NCBI RefSeq assembly: GCF_000321225.1
Contig: NW_004450398.1
Coordinates: 1,271 to 65,270 of the forward strand
DNA length: 64,000 bases
Origin: Odobenus rosmarus divergens
Taxonomy: Eukaryota > Chordata > Mammalia > Carnivora > Odobenidae
Direction of reading: 5' to 3'
Shown here: positions 1 to 10,220 of the stretch, one piece after another
How the letters are laid out: each line of letters starts with the position of its first letter
Numbering within the stretch: position 1 is the first letter of the stretch
The notes under the pieces: model-generated
What the model was told of the DNA's origin: nothing
What the model saw: only the letters and a program-made list of their open reading frames with translations
The model's database searches: none
Program-made: the position numbers and the translations under genes

Positions 1-319
1 TCTTTATTTTCCATCATTTGGTCTTCTATATCACTAATTCTCTCTTCTGCCTCATTTATCCTAGCAGTTAGAGCCTCCATTTTTTATTGCACCTCAATAG
101 CCTTTTTGATTTTGACTTGGTTAGATTTTAGTTCTTTTATTTCTCCAGAAAGGGTTTTTCTAGTATCTTCCATGCTTTTTTCAAGCCCAGCTAGTAGCTT
201 TAAAATCATCATTCTGAACTCTAGTTCTGACATCTTACTAATGTCTGTATTGATTAGGTCCCTGGCAGTTGGTACCGCCTCTTGTTCTTTTTGTTGAGGT
301 GATTTTTTCCATCTTGCAT
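1..319 (-). pseudogene. LINE-1 ORF1 5' portion, broken
   Basis: Read on the minus strand, this is the start of a carnivore L1 ORF1, the RNA-binding coiled-coil protein that coats L1 RNA in the cytoplasm. The start codon sits at 317-319 and the rest of the element lies left of the window. The recognisable frame is rich in E, K, L and I as expected for the N-terminal coiled coil. Two lesions are visible. The bases just after the ATG appear to be one short of the usual carnivore L1, so the ATG is out of frame with the body. An in-frame TAA lies near 84-90, about 75 codons in. The copy cannot make a normal ORF1 protein. The comparison to the family is from memory; the stop codon is directly readable. 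Confidence 0.8.
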
Positions 320-493
320 TTTGTCCAGAGGAGAACAGATGAATGAGAGAACAAAATGCTAACAGGGTAACAACAACCCAGAGAAATATACACTAAACAA
401 ATCAGAAGAGACCTGAAACTGGAGGGGTGGGGGCGGTGGGTAGAAAGGGAAAAAGAGAAAAAAGAAAAAAATGAGGGAAAAAAAAGAATATGA

Positions 494-1005
494 TAAAATA
501 TGATCAGGCTGGTGAATAAATCAGTGCCACAGACTAGATTTTGGCCGTATTTTGGTCTGTTAGAAGAAACTGCCTCCCAAAATTTTAAAGAAAGAAAACC
601 TTATATATATATATATACAAAAATAACAGTAAATATGATGAAGGGATAGAATATGATTGTAAAGATGAAAATTATGAAAGATTTTTTTAAAGGAATTGAT
701 AAGTTGGTTGAAAAAAGAAAGAGAAATTTAAAAAATGGGGGGCAGAGAACGTAATCAGGCAGGAGACTAGAACAAAGCCATACACTAGAGATTTAGGGTA
801 TATTTTGGTCTGTTAGAAGAAACTATATCCCAATATTTTAAAAAGAGAACAACATATATATACCAAAAATAGGGCTAACTACAATGAAGGGATAGAATAT
901 GACTCTAAAAATGAAAAATAAAGATTTTTTTAAAAAAGGGATTGATAAGATGTTGGTTGAAAAAGGGAAAAAGAAAAATTCAAAAAAATTTTTAAAAATT
1001 AACTT
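494..1005 (-). repeat. Diverged tandem duplication in the L1 5' UTR
   Basis: Two copies of a roughly 250-base A-rich unit lie head to tail, about 494-745 and 753-1005. Both contain ATTTTGGTCTGTTAGAAGAA (about 550 and 802), then an AT run, then GAAGGGATAGAATATGA (about 640 and 885), then a GATTTTTTTAAA stretch and a GTTGGTTGAAAAA-like stretch. The copies differ by many substitutions and small indels, so the duplication is much older than this insertion and is probably a feature of the L1 family. Confidence 0.75.
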
Positions 1006-2063
1006 TGAAGGACTAAAGAATCATGGTAAAAAAGCCATGAATACTATGTACAGTATTCCCCTAGCGTTGGCGTTCTGCCATTCTCATTGATCGGTAAACT
1101 TGGTCTTGGCTGGCTGTTCGTGCTGATCTTCTGGGGGAGGGGCCTGTTGCCGTGGTTCTCAAATGTCTTTGCCGGAGGCGGTATTGCCCCACCCTTGCCG
1201 GGTCCGAGCTAAGTAATCTGCTTGGGTTTGCTCTCGGGAGCTTTTGTTCCCTGCAATCTCTCGGTACAGCTTTGGAGGACAAGTGTGAAATGGTGGCCTC
1301 CCAATCTCCGGCCAGAGGAGCGAAGAACTCGGGGCCCTGCTCCTCAGTGTGCCCCCAGAGAAAAGCAGTCACTCCCGTGTCCTCAGTCTCCGGCCGCACT
1401 CTGTGCTCACCCGGCCTGTGACCGAGCGTTTCTATCTCTGGCACCCGACCCCGTGTGGAGTCTCCAAACCCAGCAGATCCCTGCGGTGCGCTGCCGCGCC
1501 GCTCCTCCCGGGGGAGGAAGGGGAGTTTCCCCGGCTCTGCCATTTGTTGGGTCCCTGCTGGAGGAGCAGTGGCCCAACTGGGCCGCGGATCACAGTTTAT
1601 GGCAACCCCGAGCTGAGAGCCCGCGCCTCGGCTCCGTCTCTGCAGTGGCTTCCCCGCTCTGATCCCTGGGAGCTCTGCCGCACTCAGGCACCCCGGTCTT
1701 TCTGTGACCCCGAGGGTCCTGAGACCACACTGTCCCGCGAGGGTTCCACCCCCCGCTTAGCCACTGGAGCGACGTCCCTCAGCGGAGCCGACTTCTAAAA
1801 GTTCCGATTTTGTGCTCCGCGGCTCTATCACTTGCCAGAAGCGGCCGATGGAGGCCCCCTCCCCCGCCGTCTATCCTCCCAAATATCGCCTCGGATTCAC
1901 TTCTCCGCACGTCCTACCTTCCAGTAAGTGGTCACTTCTCTGTTCAGAGAGTTGTTGCTACTCTCTTCTTCGATCTCCTGTTGAGTTCGTAGGTGTTCAG
2001 AATGGTTTGATCCCTATCCAGCTGAATTCCTGCGACCAGACGAAATCCACGTCTCCTACTCCT

Positions 2064-2074
2064 CCGCCATCTTG
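2064..2074 (-). promoter_or_regulatory. YY1-type site at the L1 5' end
   Basis: On the minus strand the bases read CAAGATGGCGG, the classical YY1 core, about ten bases from the L1 5' end. In human L1 a YY1 site at the same place fixes the transcription start. The motif is directly visible; its activity in this copy is inferred. Confidence 0.6.
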
Positions 2075-2083
2075 CTCTGCCCC

Positions 2084-3895
2084 TAAATTAGTCTTTTTTT
2101 AAAAAGATGCTTAGCATATAACAAATACTTAACAAAAGGTTAGCTATTATTAATTTAGAGAGAAGTAGATAAAACTGAGAAACATTTAGGGATTTGGTGG
2201 TTGATTAGAGGATGAGAAGAGTACGACCTGAAAGTTTCTGGGTTAAGCAACTGAGAGGATGGTGGTGCCCGTAACTGAAATGGATGACCCTGTCAGAGAA
2301 TCAGACTTTTTCAAGACAACATAAAAGTGTTGGCTCTGGAAGGTGGTCCTGTTTCCTTAAGAATGGAAGAAAGAAAGATGGGCAAAGAGATATAAAGAAA
2401 TGAAGATGGTGGATTTTCTCAATCTTTAAGGGAGAAATGGAGTCATCCATGAGTGTGGGGAATGAAGGAGGAACAGAGAGTGTTGGACAAAATTAAGAAT
2501 AGTTAACACAGTTATGATGTGAGTGTCAATCTCCCCCAAACAAAACCTGAGACATGGACTTGGGTGCAGAGAGTTTAAGTGACAGTTTAACTCCAACAGT
2601 AGGAAGGGGGAGTAGGGTAGATGAGATGAGAAAGGAAGGAAAGTTGATAAAGGGGGTGTTATATGGAGCTGATTACTGCTATGGACAACCAGAAAGTATC
2701 TTGCTGGGGATCCTCTGAGAAACTGTGGAGGAGGCACCTCAGCATGTCCCCCCTTGGGGGCATTATCCACTGACTCCCGTCTCCCACTGGCTGAGGGCTG
2801 CCATATTGGTGTTGACGCCCCTGTGTTTCTAGGATCTGCCTACGTGTGCCTTGAGTGAGCTGCCACCATTCTGAAAAAAGATCTGCAATGGAAAAATGGA
2901 GAGACATAGTGGGGACTTGAGACAGGACACGGGCAGTGACCATTCTCTATAGCTAAAGTCAGAATTGGGCTGAGGAAAAGTGCCACTGGGCACCAATAGC
3001 ATCTGCTAGAGAAAGTAGTGAGTGATAAACTTCAGATCTTAGAAGAATCCTGAAATGTGTAAGCGCCTTTAGTATCATCTAATATATGAAGACCTGCAGC
3101 TCAGAAAGTGAAAGTAAGTTGGTAAATGGGGGTTTAAACCTTATGGGATGGAATCCAAAACATACACACTTTTCCCACCTACCATGCTGCCAGCCTTCAG
3201 CAAAAATAAATTCTATTAAAATGGAAATGGCAACAGCACTAATGGGCCAATTTTCCCCAGTACTAATTATTGGAATTTTGCTGACTTATTGTTCTCCAGA
3301 CCAGGACCTAAAAATACCCATTTCTTAAGAGACTGGATACACAGACTCTAAAGAGGAAAATGAGAGCCACAGAGAATCCAAAATTGGATACCCTTCTCCA
3401 GTTGAAGTCCAATGAATGGGAATTGCATTTCTCAGCCCAATCAAGAAATTCTTTACTTCTAGGAATATGTAGCTATTAAAGTTCCAGGCTTCCAGCCTCA
3501 GAGGAGGAATTCCAAAAATTCCATCTGTAATCTGCTTAGCTCAGCATATGCCCAGTGAAATGAGGTATTTTTCTGTTTCCCTCATTCTGACACTATTTCT
3601 AACACTATTTGGCCTTGAAACACCTTGTCTTCTAGACCTGTCAATTGCATGGTGTTTTCCTATAGAAAGCAGGTGTTACAGCTGCTGTTGACAACTGGAA
3701 CTCATAACCCTCAACAGTGTGACTTAGGCCAGACATAAGGTACAGGAGAGGGTCCCAATCTTTCTTTACCCTGGGACCTTCCATTGGCTGGTTGAAGCAC
3801 TTAGAATTATACTGAATCTGTGAGCATTCTGAAAAATAGAATAATGTTCTCTTATGATCTCTGTGTCCTGTAGGATGAAAAGGAAAAGGGAGAGG
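2084..3895. other. Stretch without a recognised gene
   Basis: No open frame here resembles a known protein and all are short. A weak MIR-like patch may lie near 3085-3150. The join at 2084 is the right flank of the L1 insertion, which entered a T/A-rich site. Otherwise I see only unassigned, probably old intergenic or intronic sequence. Confidence 0.5.

Positions 3896-3926
<31 letters not shown>
3896..3926. repeat. (TG)n microsatellite
   Basis: An uninterrupted alternating TG run of about 31 bases, directly readable. It generates the Thr-His repeats seen in minus-strand reading frames, which are therefore not protein signals. Confidence 0.95.
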
Positions 3927-3927
<1 letters not shown>

Positions 3928-3935
3928 AGGGGGAT

Positions 3936-4105
3936 TTGTTGAGCATATACCAGTGCCAGCTACATTCTGATAGATTATATCATCTAATTCCCACAAGTTT
4001 GTGACAGATCCAAGAAAGTGAGGGTGAATTTTTAAGGTTCAGAAACCCATGCTCGAAGCCAAGCTTCAAATGCAGATGGCTGACTTTAGGCCCAGACAGC
4101 AAATA
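3936..4105 (-). repeat. Degenerate MIR SINE
   Basis: The order of MIR minus-strand landmarks is kept: a TTGAGCATATACCAGTGCCAG-like block, ATCTAATTCCCACAA, a diluted GAGG/AAGGTTCAGA block and a weak match to the tRNA-derived end. Divergence is high and the ends are uncertain. Confidence 0.5.
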
Positions 4106-5689
4106 TTAGCACTCGCGCTGCCACTTTCTCTCTGCCCAGGCAGACATCACTAATCAATCAGGCCTTTTATTCCACTGATTTTAGAATCCTTTTCATCTCC
4201 CTGTCCCACCCACATTGTCATTACCAATCAAGTAGAGCGTAGTAAGAGCCAACTGAAATCCTTCCCATTTACCAAAGATTTGCTGGCAGAAGAAAGATTC
4301 TCTTTCTTCAAGGGAGGCCATGCCCATCACAGAGGCATTACCATTACTGTCCGGACCAATCTGAAAGGTCATCTCAAGACAATACAACGGCCCCTACATT
4401 CCCATCAGGGTCTCCCTTTGATAGTAACAAGAAGTGCTGCTGCATACAGCTATCCTCCCATCCCCCAACAGTAACCACTGATAACATGTTAATGCATTTT
4501 CTCCTTCCAGAAATGTTGCTGTTCACTTGAACTTAACTGCGGTCACACGGCAGCTGCATTTCAAATCCTAATCTCCCATACCATAATAAACTCTCCATTT
4601 GTTAATTTTTATTTCTGCCCCAGAAAAATGAAGTCAAAGAAATCAGACCATGCATTCCCTTCCACTTTTCTGCACCCTGTGGTGTAGAATGCTTTTTCAA
4701 AGGAGACTTAAGAAATGGGCATTGCTACTCAGCTTGGGCAAGGCTGAGGGTTTGCAGTGGGGGAAGAAATGCTTTGGTGTTAGAACCTAGAGGAGTTCTC
4801 CTTTGCTGTCACATCCCCCCTCCATGCTCACGATTGATATTAATCTCTCCTTTGATGTCAGCAAAACCATTTTATTTGGGCAGTGGCCAGAAGGACCGTG
4901 GCTGATTCACCACCTGTTGTCATTTTCCCTCCTTCCTCCAGCAGTGAATTTAGAAGAACCCTTCACAGGGTAGCAGTGTGTTTGCTAGGGCACTGCAGTT
5001 CCCCATGTTTGATCTCATGTTTCTTGCCTGGAGCTTGTATTTCAGAGTTGAGTAAATTATTTACCGGTGTAACAACCAAGTCTTGTGTTATTCAAAATAC
5101 AAACCTGATGTATTGGAGCAATCAGACTTCACCAGCTGACACTATTTATGCTTTGCAGATATAGACACAGATCAAAGGATGAATCATAATTATCCCAACA
5201 CATCCATTTTTCTAAGTGCAAGAGGGGGAGATACAGTTTTCTCTCCTGACTATGAACTTCAGGAAATGAACAGCAGCTTGGGCCAGTATCTGTTGACTTC
5301 TCCTCCCCAGAGCCATCGCAGCCTGGAAAGAGGAGGGTGGCCAGGGGACAATCAGCTCTGGGGCTGACATTAACACTGTCCTGGCCTCCTTCCTTTGCAC
5401 TTTCAACGGGCGTGGCACATCAGCAGTCCTTGGTCTGTACTTTTGCTCATCACAGGGTGTGTTGTACTTGTTTTGTTTCCTTTCTCTTCTCTGCCTCTCT
5501 CCAGTCCCTGAGCTCCTGGAGGACAGGAAACCAATGTACACAGAAGAGTGTGCTTATACGGAAGCAGCTAGCATTTGCTTTCCTTGGTAGCTTTAACATT
5601 GTCTGGCTAGAAGCATTTTTTGTCCACCTGCTGGGCAGCCTACTTTGGGATGGAGAAAATCAGTGGCTAGAGGCAGGCAGTGTGGGTAA
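4106..5689. other. Stretch without a recognised gene or repeat
   Basis: I see no coding region or repeat I can name. Plus-strand frames at 4883-5164 and 5337-5717 are open for 90-125 codons, but their translations lack any domain and look like chance. Confidence 0.45.
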
Positions 5690-5945
5690 GTGGCTTAGAG
5701 GCGAGGCTTTGGAGTGATGTAGATCTGGGTCTGGTTCCTGGCTCTGCTGCTTTTGCTGTGTGACCTTGAGAATGTTACTTAATCTCTCTGATTAAGTACA
5801 ATGGGGATTGTTATGAAAGCTTCATCAGTACAATGGGGATTGTTAGGAAAGCTAATTCATATAAATTCATAGAATTCACTCCTATAAAGAATTTAGCACA
5901 GTACCTGTACATCAGTGCTCAATAAGTGATAGTCATTATTACTGT
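5690..5945 (+). repeat. MIR SINE with internal 32-bp tandem duplication
   Basis: A near complete plus-strand MIR: GGCTTTGGAGT head, CTGTGTGACCTTGAG core, AATGGGGATTGTTA, GCACAGTACCTG and GCTCAATAAGTGATAGTCATTATT tail. The AATGGGGATTGTT region is doubled: 5795-5826 and 5827-5858 are a 32-base tandem repeat with few differences. Confidence 0.88.
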
Positions 5946-7709
5946 TTGGGAAGATCTGCAAGCCTTTTATAGGTCCAAGAGATACTGTTCGTAGAAGGTA
6001 TGAGGACATAATGTTCTCTGGAACAGCTGGGTTCTGTGCAAAATGAAGACTTCCTCGATCTGACTTTGCCAAAGTCTCTCTTGGAGAATGAAAGGGATTC
6101 TGTGTAATAAGGTGCAACATCTGAAAACCAGCCATTCAAGGAGTCATTCCAAGTTAATATCCCAGTGCTTGCCCTTTACCTCATCGCTTCCACCTCTCTC
6201 TGCAAAAATGAGTATAGCAGTTAGGCATGCCTTAGAATGACTGGTGCCTCTGGGGCCTGAAGTCCCATCTGGAAAGGACCCACTTCTGCAAATGTGTCTC
6301 TGCCTTTAGGATGCAGAGGCACAGAGCTGAGGCTCCCAAGGATGGCTCTGAGAGGACTGAGCCCTGAGGCTCGATGGGTTCCAGGCTCAGCTCAGTGGAT
6401 ATCAGTTTATGGGTCTTCCAGAGATCTCTAGTAAAAATAATGGAACCCCTAAATTCTGCAAATCCTTTAAGGAACTCAGTCGTTTTTATATGTGACCTGG
6501 TCCCTCCTTTCCAGACCAGATAAAGACCAGATCCCTTTATCTGCTCATCTAAACCAAAGTAACTCTCCCTACATGAGATTTATTACCACATTTTCATGAT
6601 TCTAAGACACCCCATTTGTAAGACACATCACTGATTTTATAGCACCTTTCTGGAAGAAAAACACAAAAATAGATGGGCACATCACTTGTCAGTTGTGCTT
6701 TGAGAAACGTTAAAATGTGGAAAGATGTACAACTTGGAAGAGAAGAAAAAATTAGTCATGCTAACTTAATGGGCACTTGTTGCAACAAATGCTAGAGCTG
6801 TCAGTGGATTAGGAAGCCCAGCAGGGTCTGTGTAGTAGAGTTTCCAGCCCCCCATCCTTTGTCTTATCTCTGTTCCACGGTCCTCACGAACTCTGCGCCT
6901 GGCTTCCAGAAACAGCTGGTGCTTAACTGGTGATGTCACACACATCCATAGTATCTGTCCCCTGTGACTCCAACCTCTCTCTGCAGCTAGGCAAGTTTTT
7001 GTATTTTCTGCAGAAAATCAGACTGCTATCATAGGAGACTCCTGCCCCTTTAACTCACCATGTGTTAATGTGGTGGGTGATTAGGACGCTATCAGGCAAC
7101 AGGAAAGTCTAAATTGAGGACTGCTTTGCAAACCTCATTGGCATTTTGCTGGAGGGAACTAGAAGGACAAAGGAGGTTGATATTTACCCATATGAAATTC
7201 TCCATGACAATTACATGCCTCTTATTTATCTCTTTGGTTCAAAACCAGATTTATTTCCTTGGTTAGAAAGACCCTCTTTCCAGTTTGGTAATTCCAAAGA
7301 ATAAATGCCAAGACTGTGCCTGCGTGTGAGTGGGGAGTGTTTGAGAATGACCTTGGGGGCCACTAACCCACCCACCGAGGCTGTCCATTGGCAAAAGGGG
7401 AGTGTTGCTCCACATCAGATGGAGAGTGGGAGGGGAGAAGAGCTGCGGAGGCCACAAAGCAAACAAGCGAGGCGGAACCGTGTAACAGTTGGAAAGATGA
7501 AAGCTGTTCCATGCGGCTTTCTCTTCTCTGACCTATGGGACCTACAGAGATACCGCGGGCCTCCACGATGGTTGTACATAAGCCCACCGCCCTGAGCATC
7601 ATCTGACTGGACTGGACCTGATCACGTGGTTCAAATAGGGCCAATCAGATTCTCTGTAATAGAATTCAGAATCCAATCAAGCAGCAGCCTTTCAGTCTCT
7701 ATCTGTGGT
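5946..7709. other. Stretch without a recognised gene
   Basis: No supported gene. About 7600-7700 (GATCACGTGG, then GGGCCAATCAGATTC) resembles a fragment of an ancient MaLR-type LTR, but it is too short to assign. Nothing else stands out. Confidence 0.4.
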
Positions 7710-7915
7710 TGGCTAAGAGCACCAGTTATGAAGTCAGATAGCTGAGGAGTGCTCCACCACTTCCTAGCTGTCCTCAGGCCGGTTATTTAACTGCTGAGTC
7801 CCCTCCGTTCCCTCCCTTGAAAACTAATGAGGGCAGTGGCAGGGCCCACACCATCTAAGATGCTTAGCACATTATTCTTCTCATGTAAAAAGTGCTCAAT
7901 AAATAGTAAATTATT
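7710..7915 (+). repeat. MIR SINE
   Basis: Plus-strand MIR landmarks in order: GCTAAGAGCACCAGTTATGAAGTCAGA head, CACTTCCTAGCTGTCC core, and AAGTGCTCAATAAATAGTAAATTATT tail. The middle is diverged. Confidence 0.8.
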
Positions 7916-7916
7916 G

Positions 7917-8475
7917 TTTTAGTTTCCTATGAATGCCATAACAAGTTATCACAAACTTAGTGGCTGAACACAATGCAAATTTCTTACTTTACCATTCTGT
8001 GGGTTAGAAATCCAACACGGGGTGGGGGGGCGGGAATCGGAGGGAGAGCTGAACCATGAGAGACTATGGACTCTGAGAAACAGGGTTTTAGAGGGGAAGG
8101 GGGTGGGGGGATGGGTTAGCCCAGTGATGGGTATTAAGGAGGGCATGTTCTGCATGGAGCACTGGGTGTTATACGAAAACAATGGATTGTGGATCACCAC
8201 ATCAAAAATTAATGATGTAATGTATGGTGACTAACATACATAATAAAATAAAATAAAAAAAAACCAACACAGGTCTCACCCTGTGATTGTGTGATTACAT
8301 TGAGCCCACCTGGATAATCCAAGCCCATCTCCCTACTTTAAGGTCAGCTGATTGGCAACTGAAATTCGATTAGTAATCTTAATACTCCTTTGCCACAAAA
8401 ATGTAGCACATTCATGGAATCTGGGGATAAAGATATGGACATCTCTGGGCAGGCATTATTCTGCCTACCACAATT
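7917..8475 (-). mobile_element. MaLR (MLT1-type) solo LTR, split by an L1 tail
   Basis: Minus-strand ERVL-MaLR LTR in two parts, 7917-8019 and 8263-8475. The left part has AGTTTCCTATGAATGCCATAACAA and ACTTAGTGGCTGAACACAA. The right part has GATTACATTGAGCCCACCTGG, TTTAAGGTCAGCTGATT and the outer end GGCATTATTCTGCCTACCACA. The LTR carries no coding sequence. It was split by the L1 3' fragment at 8020-8262. Confidence 0.82.
8020..8262 (+). mobile_element. Short 5'-truncated L1 3' end
   Basis: Carnivore L1 3' UTR tail beginning near GAACCATGAGAGACTATGG and running through GGTGTTATACGAAAACAATGG and AATGATGTAATGTATGGTGA to a TAATAAAATAAAATAAAAAA tail. It is about 240 bases long and inserted in an older MaLR LTR. 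A duplicated AATCCAACAC / AAACCAACAC flanks it (about 8009-8018 and 8261-8270). Confidence 0.88.
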
Positions 8476-8763
8476 ATAAAACAATTGGGAGCTCTGGGGC
8501 AGCAGCAGTACAAAGTAGAGATGATGAAGAAAAGGAAGCAACTCTGCAGGACAGTGAACACAGTCCAGACATGTAGAATTTTGGGGGCTTCCCAGTTCCC
8601 CAGCCCGGCCCTCCTGGAGGCCCATCTTCATTCTTTCACATGACTTCCTGAAACACCTCATGATCATTACAGCAAGTTCTCTCCCTCCATTAAAAAAAAG
8701 TTTTTTGGTGGCTTTTTTTTTTTTTCCTGGCTCAAGCAAATTTAAGTGGGTTGCTAATACTTA

Positions 8764-8957
8764 AGGGGTGCTTGGGTGACTCAATCAGTTAAGTGTCCAA
8801 CTCTTGATTTTGGTCATGATCCAAGGTGGTGAGGTGGAGCCCCACCTGGGGCTCTGTGCTCAGGGGGGAGTCTGCTTGACATTCTCTCTTTCCCTCTCCT
8901 GTCCCTCCCCCAACTCATGCGTGCATGCCCTCTCTCAAATAAAATCTTATAAAAAAT
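8764..8957 (+). repeat. Carnivore tRNA-derived SINE (SINEC), diverged
   Basis: Plus-strand SINEC: GGGTGCTTGGGTGACTCAAT head (A-box region), TGGTCATGATCCAAGG (B-box region, decayed), GGGCTCTGTGCTCAG, GAGTCTGCTTGACATTCTCT, CT-rich part, then AAATAAAATCTTATAAAAAAT. The flanks AATACTTA and AATATTTA may be a decayed target-site duplication. Confidence 0.88.
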
Positions 8958-9469
8958 ATTTAACAATTGGGATGCTGATGAGATGGAAATGTTCCCAGTA
9001 ATAGTGTTCTGCCCCAGAACTACTCAGCACTGAATCCTATCACAGCGACCACTGATTTAAGACGTTACTCAGAACCATTCATCTACTCTTCACCCTCCAT
9101 GTATAACATGTTTTGAGGCACACACCACAGTTGGGATATTTTGGGATTTGGTCTTTGAGTGATGAGTTTGTTTCCTTTTTTAGGTACAAAACACTCATCG
9201 AGAGATGACCCAGGCCTTTTATGTCAGTCAGTGGCATCTACATACATAAAATTATACCACTCATTGATAACCTGCTACAAGATTTTAGCTAAGCCAAGTC
9301 CACGTTCGTATCTTTTCTTTGTCCAGGAGTGCAATGCTCTCTTGAAAGGTGTTCTCAGCCTTCCTCTTCCACCTCCTCTAAATTGCCATTGTCTCTGAAC
9401 TCTTATGTGAAAGATAAAGAAATTCAAGTGCAGGATTTCTGGAGTACTGGCCTTGCACTGTGTGATTGC
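8958..9469. other. Stretch without a recognised gene or repeat
   Basis: Nothing assignable. The frame at 9159-9398 is open for 79 codons but shows no family resemblance. Confidence 0.4.
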
Positions 9470-9700
9470 ACTTGGAATTGGGTTGTGGACAGACTTGAGG
9501 AAATGTGCATTTGAATCCTAACTGTGCCTCCTATAAGCTTTGGGAGCCCAAGCAAGCTACTGAGCCTCTCTTAGCCTCAATATCCTCTTTGTATAAAATG
9601 GACATAATGTTTCCCAACTCAAAAGATTGTTATGGGAATTGAGAACTTTGTTCCTGACCTAGTGCCTAATGCACAGCAAACGCTCGAAAGCGGCAGCTTT
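9470..9700 (+). repeat. MIR SINE
   Basis: Plus-strand MIR with TTTGAATCCTAACTGTGCCTC, AAGCAAGCTACTGAGCCTCTC, TATAAAATGGACATAATG, GATTGTTATGGGAATTGAG and a late CCTAGTGCCTAATGCACAGCAAACGCTCGAAA tail. Well preserved in order. Confidence 0.8.
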
Positions 9701-9939
9701 CACTCATTTTATTTGGTTGAATCTGGAATCAAAAACACATCTCAGGTAGTACATTTTCTCGTACCACCAAGAAAAAACTAAAAAGAAGTTAACGAAGTAC
9801 AATACATGATTTTCCCTTTTTTTTTTTTTTGAAGAAAAGCCTTTATTTCCTTGTTCACAAATAAAGCTGGGTGAATTGGTTGCTTTTTGGTGATCTTTGG
9901 TTCTTCTTGAGTCAATGAGTGAAGGCAGAGAGTAAGAGA

Positions 9940-10220
9940 AAACCAGAAAACCAGCGATCTGAGTGCCATATCTATATAGAGCAATGTGAATAAATTTCAA
10001 AAGCCTAATGAAATGGAAGAAGGTAAGAAATAAGATGAGATTTATGGCATAATACCATTTATGTAAATGCAAAACATGCACACACAAAGACCATATTTTT
10101 TCAAGGGTACAGGTATATTTTAAACATGTATAAAATATGGAAGGTGACTTGAAGGATATATATTATATGCACCAGTGTGGGTAGCTGGTAGAGAAAAATA
10201 GGAAATAAAAATTAAAAGAG
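9940..10220 (+). repeat. Possible ancient L1 (L1M-type) 3' end
   Basis: AT-rich sequence with a GGCATAATACCATTTATGTAAATGCAAAACATGCACACACA block resembling the 3' end of old mammalian L1M elements. No ORF2 motif remains, so the call rests on similarity to a remembered consensus only. Confidence 0.4.

Larger units (their letters stand above)
320..2083 (-). mobile_element. LINE-1 5' UTR with canonical 5' end
   Basis: This is the 5' UTR and internal promoter of the minus-strand L1 whose ORF1 starts at 319. Read on the minus strand it begins near 2083 with the GGGGCAGAGCAAGATGGCGG-type start of carnivore L1. A GC- and CpG-rich block follows (about 1900-1080), then an A-rich block (about 1060-330) leading to ORF1. 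Because the extreme 5' end is kept, this copy was not 5'-truncated on insertion. The poly(A) tail and left target-site copy are outside the window, so the duplication cannot be checked. The GC-rich block would normally act as an RNA polymerase II promoter driving transcription leftward. Confidence 0.88.

Noticed and set aside
3641..3996. Two minus-strand frames with Thr-His repeats
   Set aside because: The Thr-His run is the translated (TG)n microsatellite.
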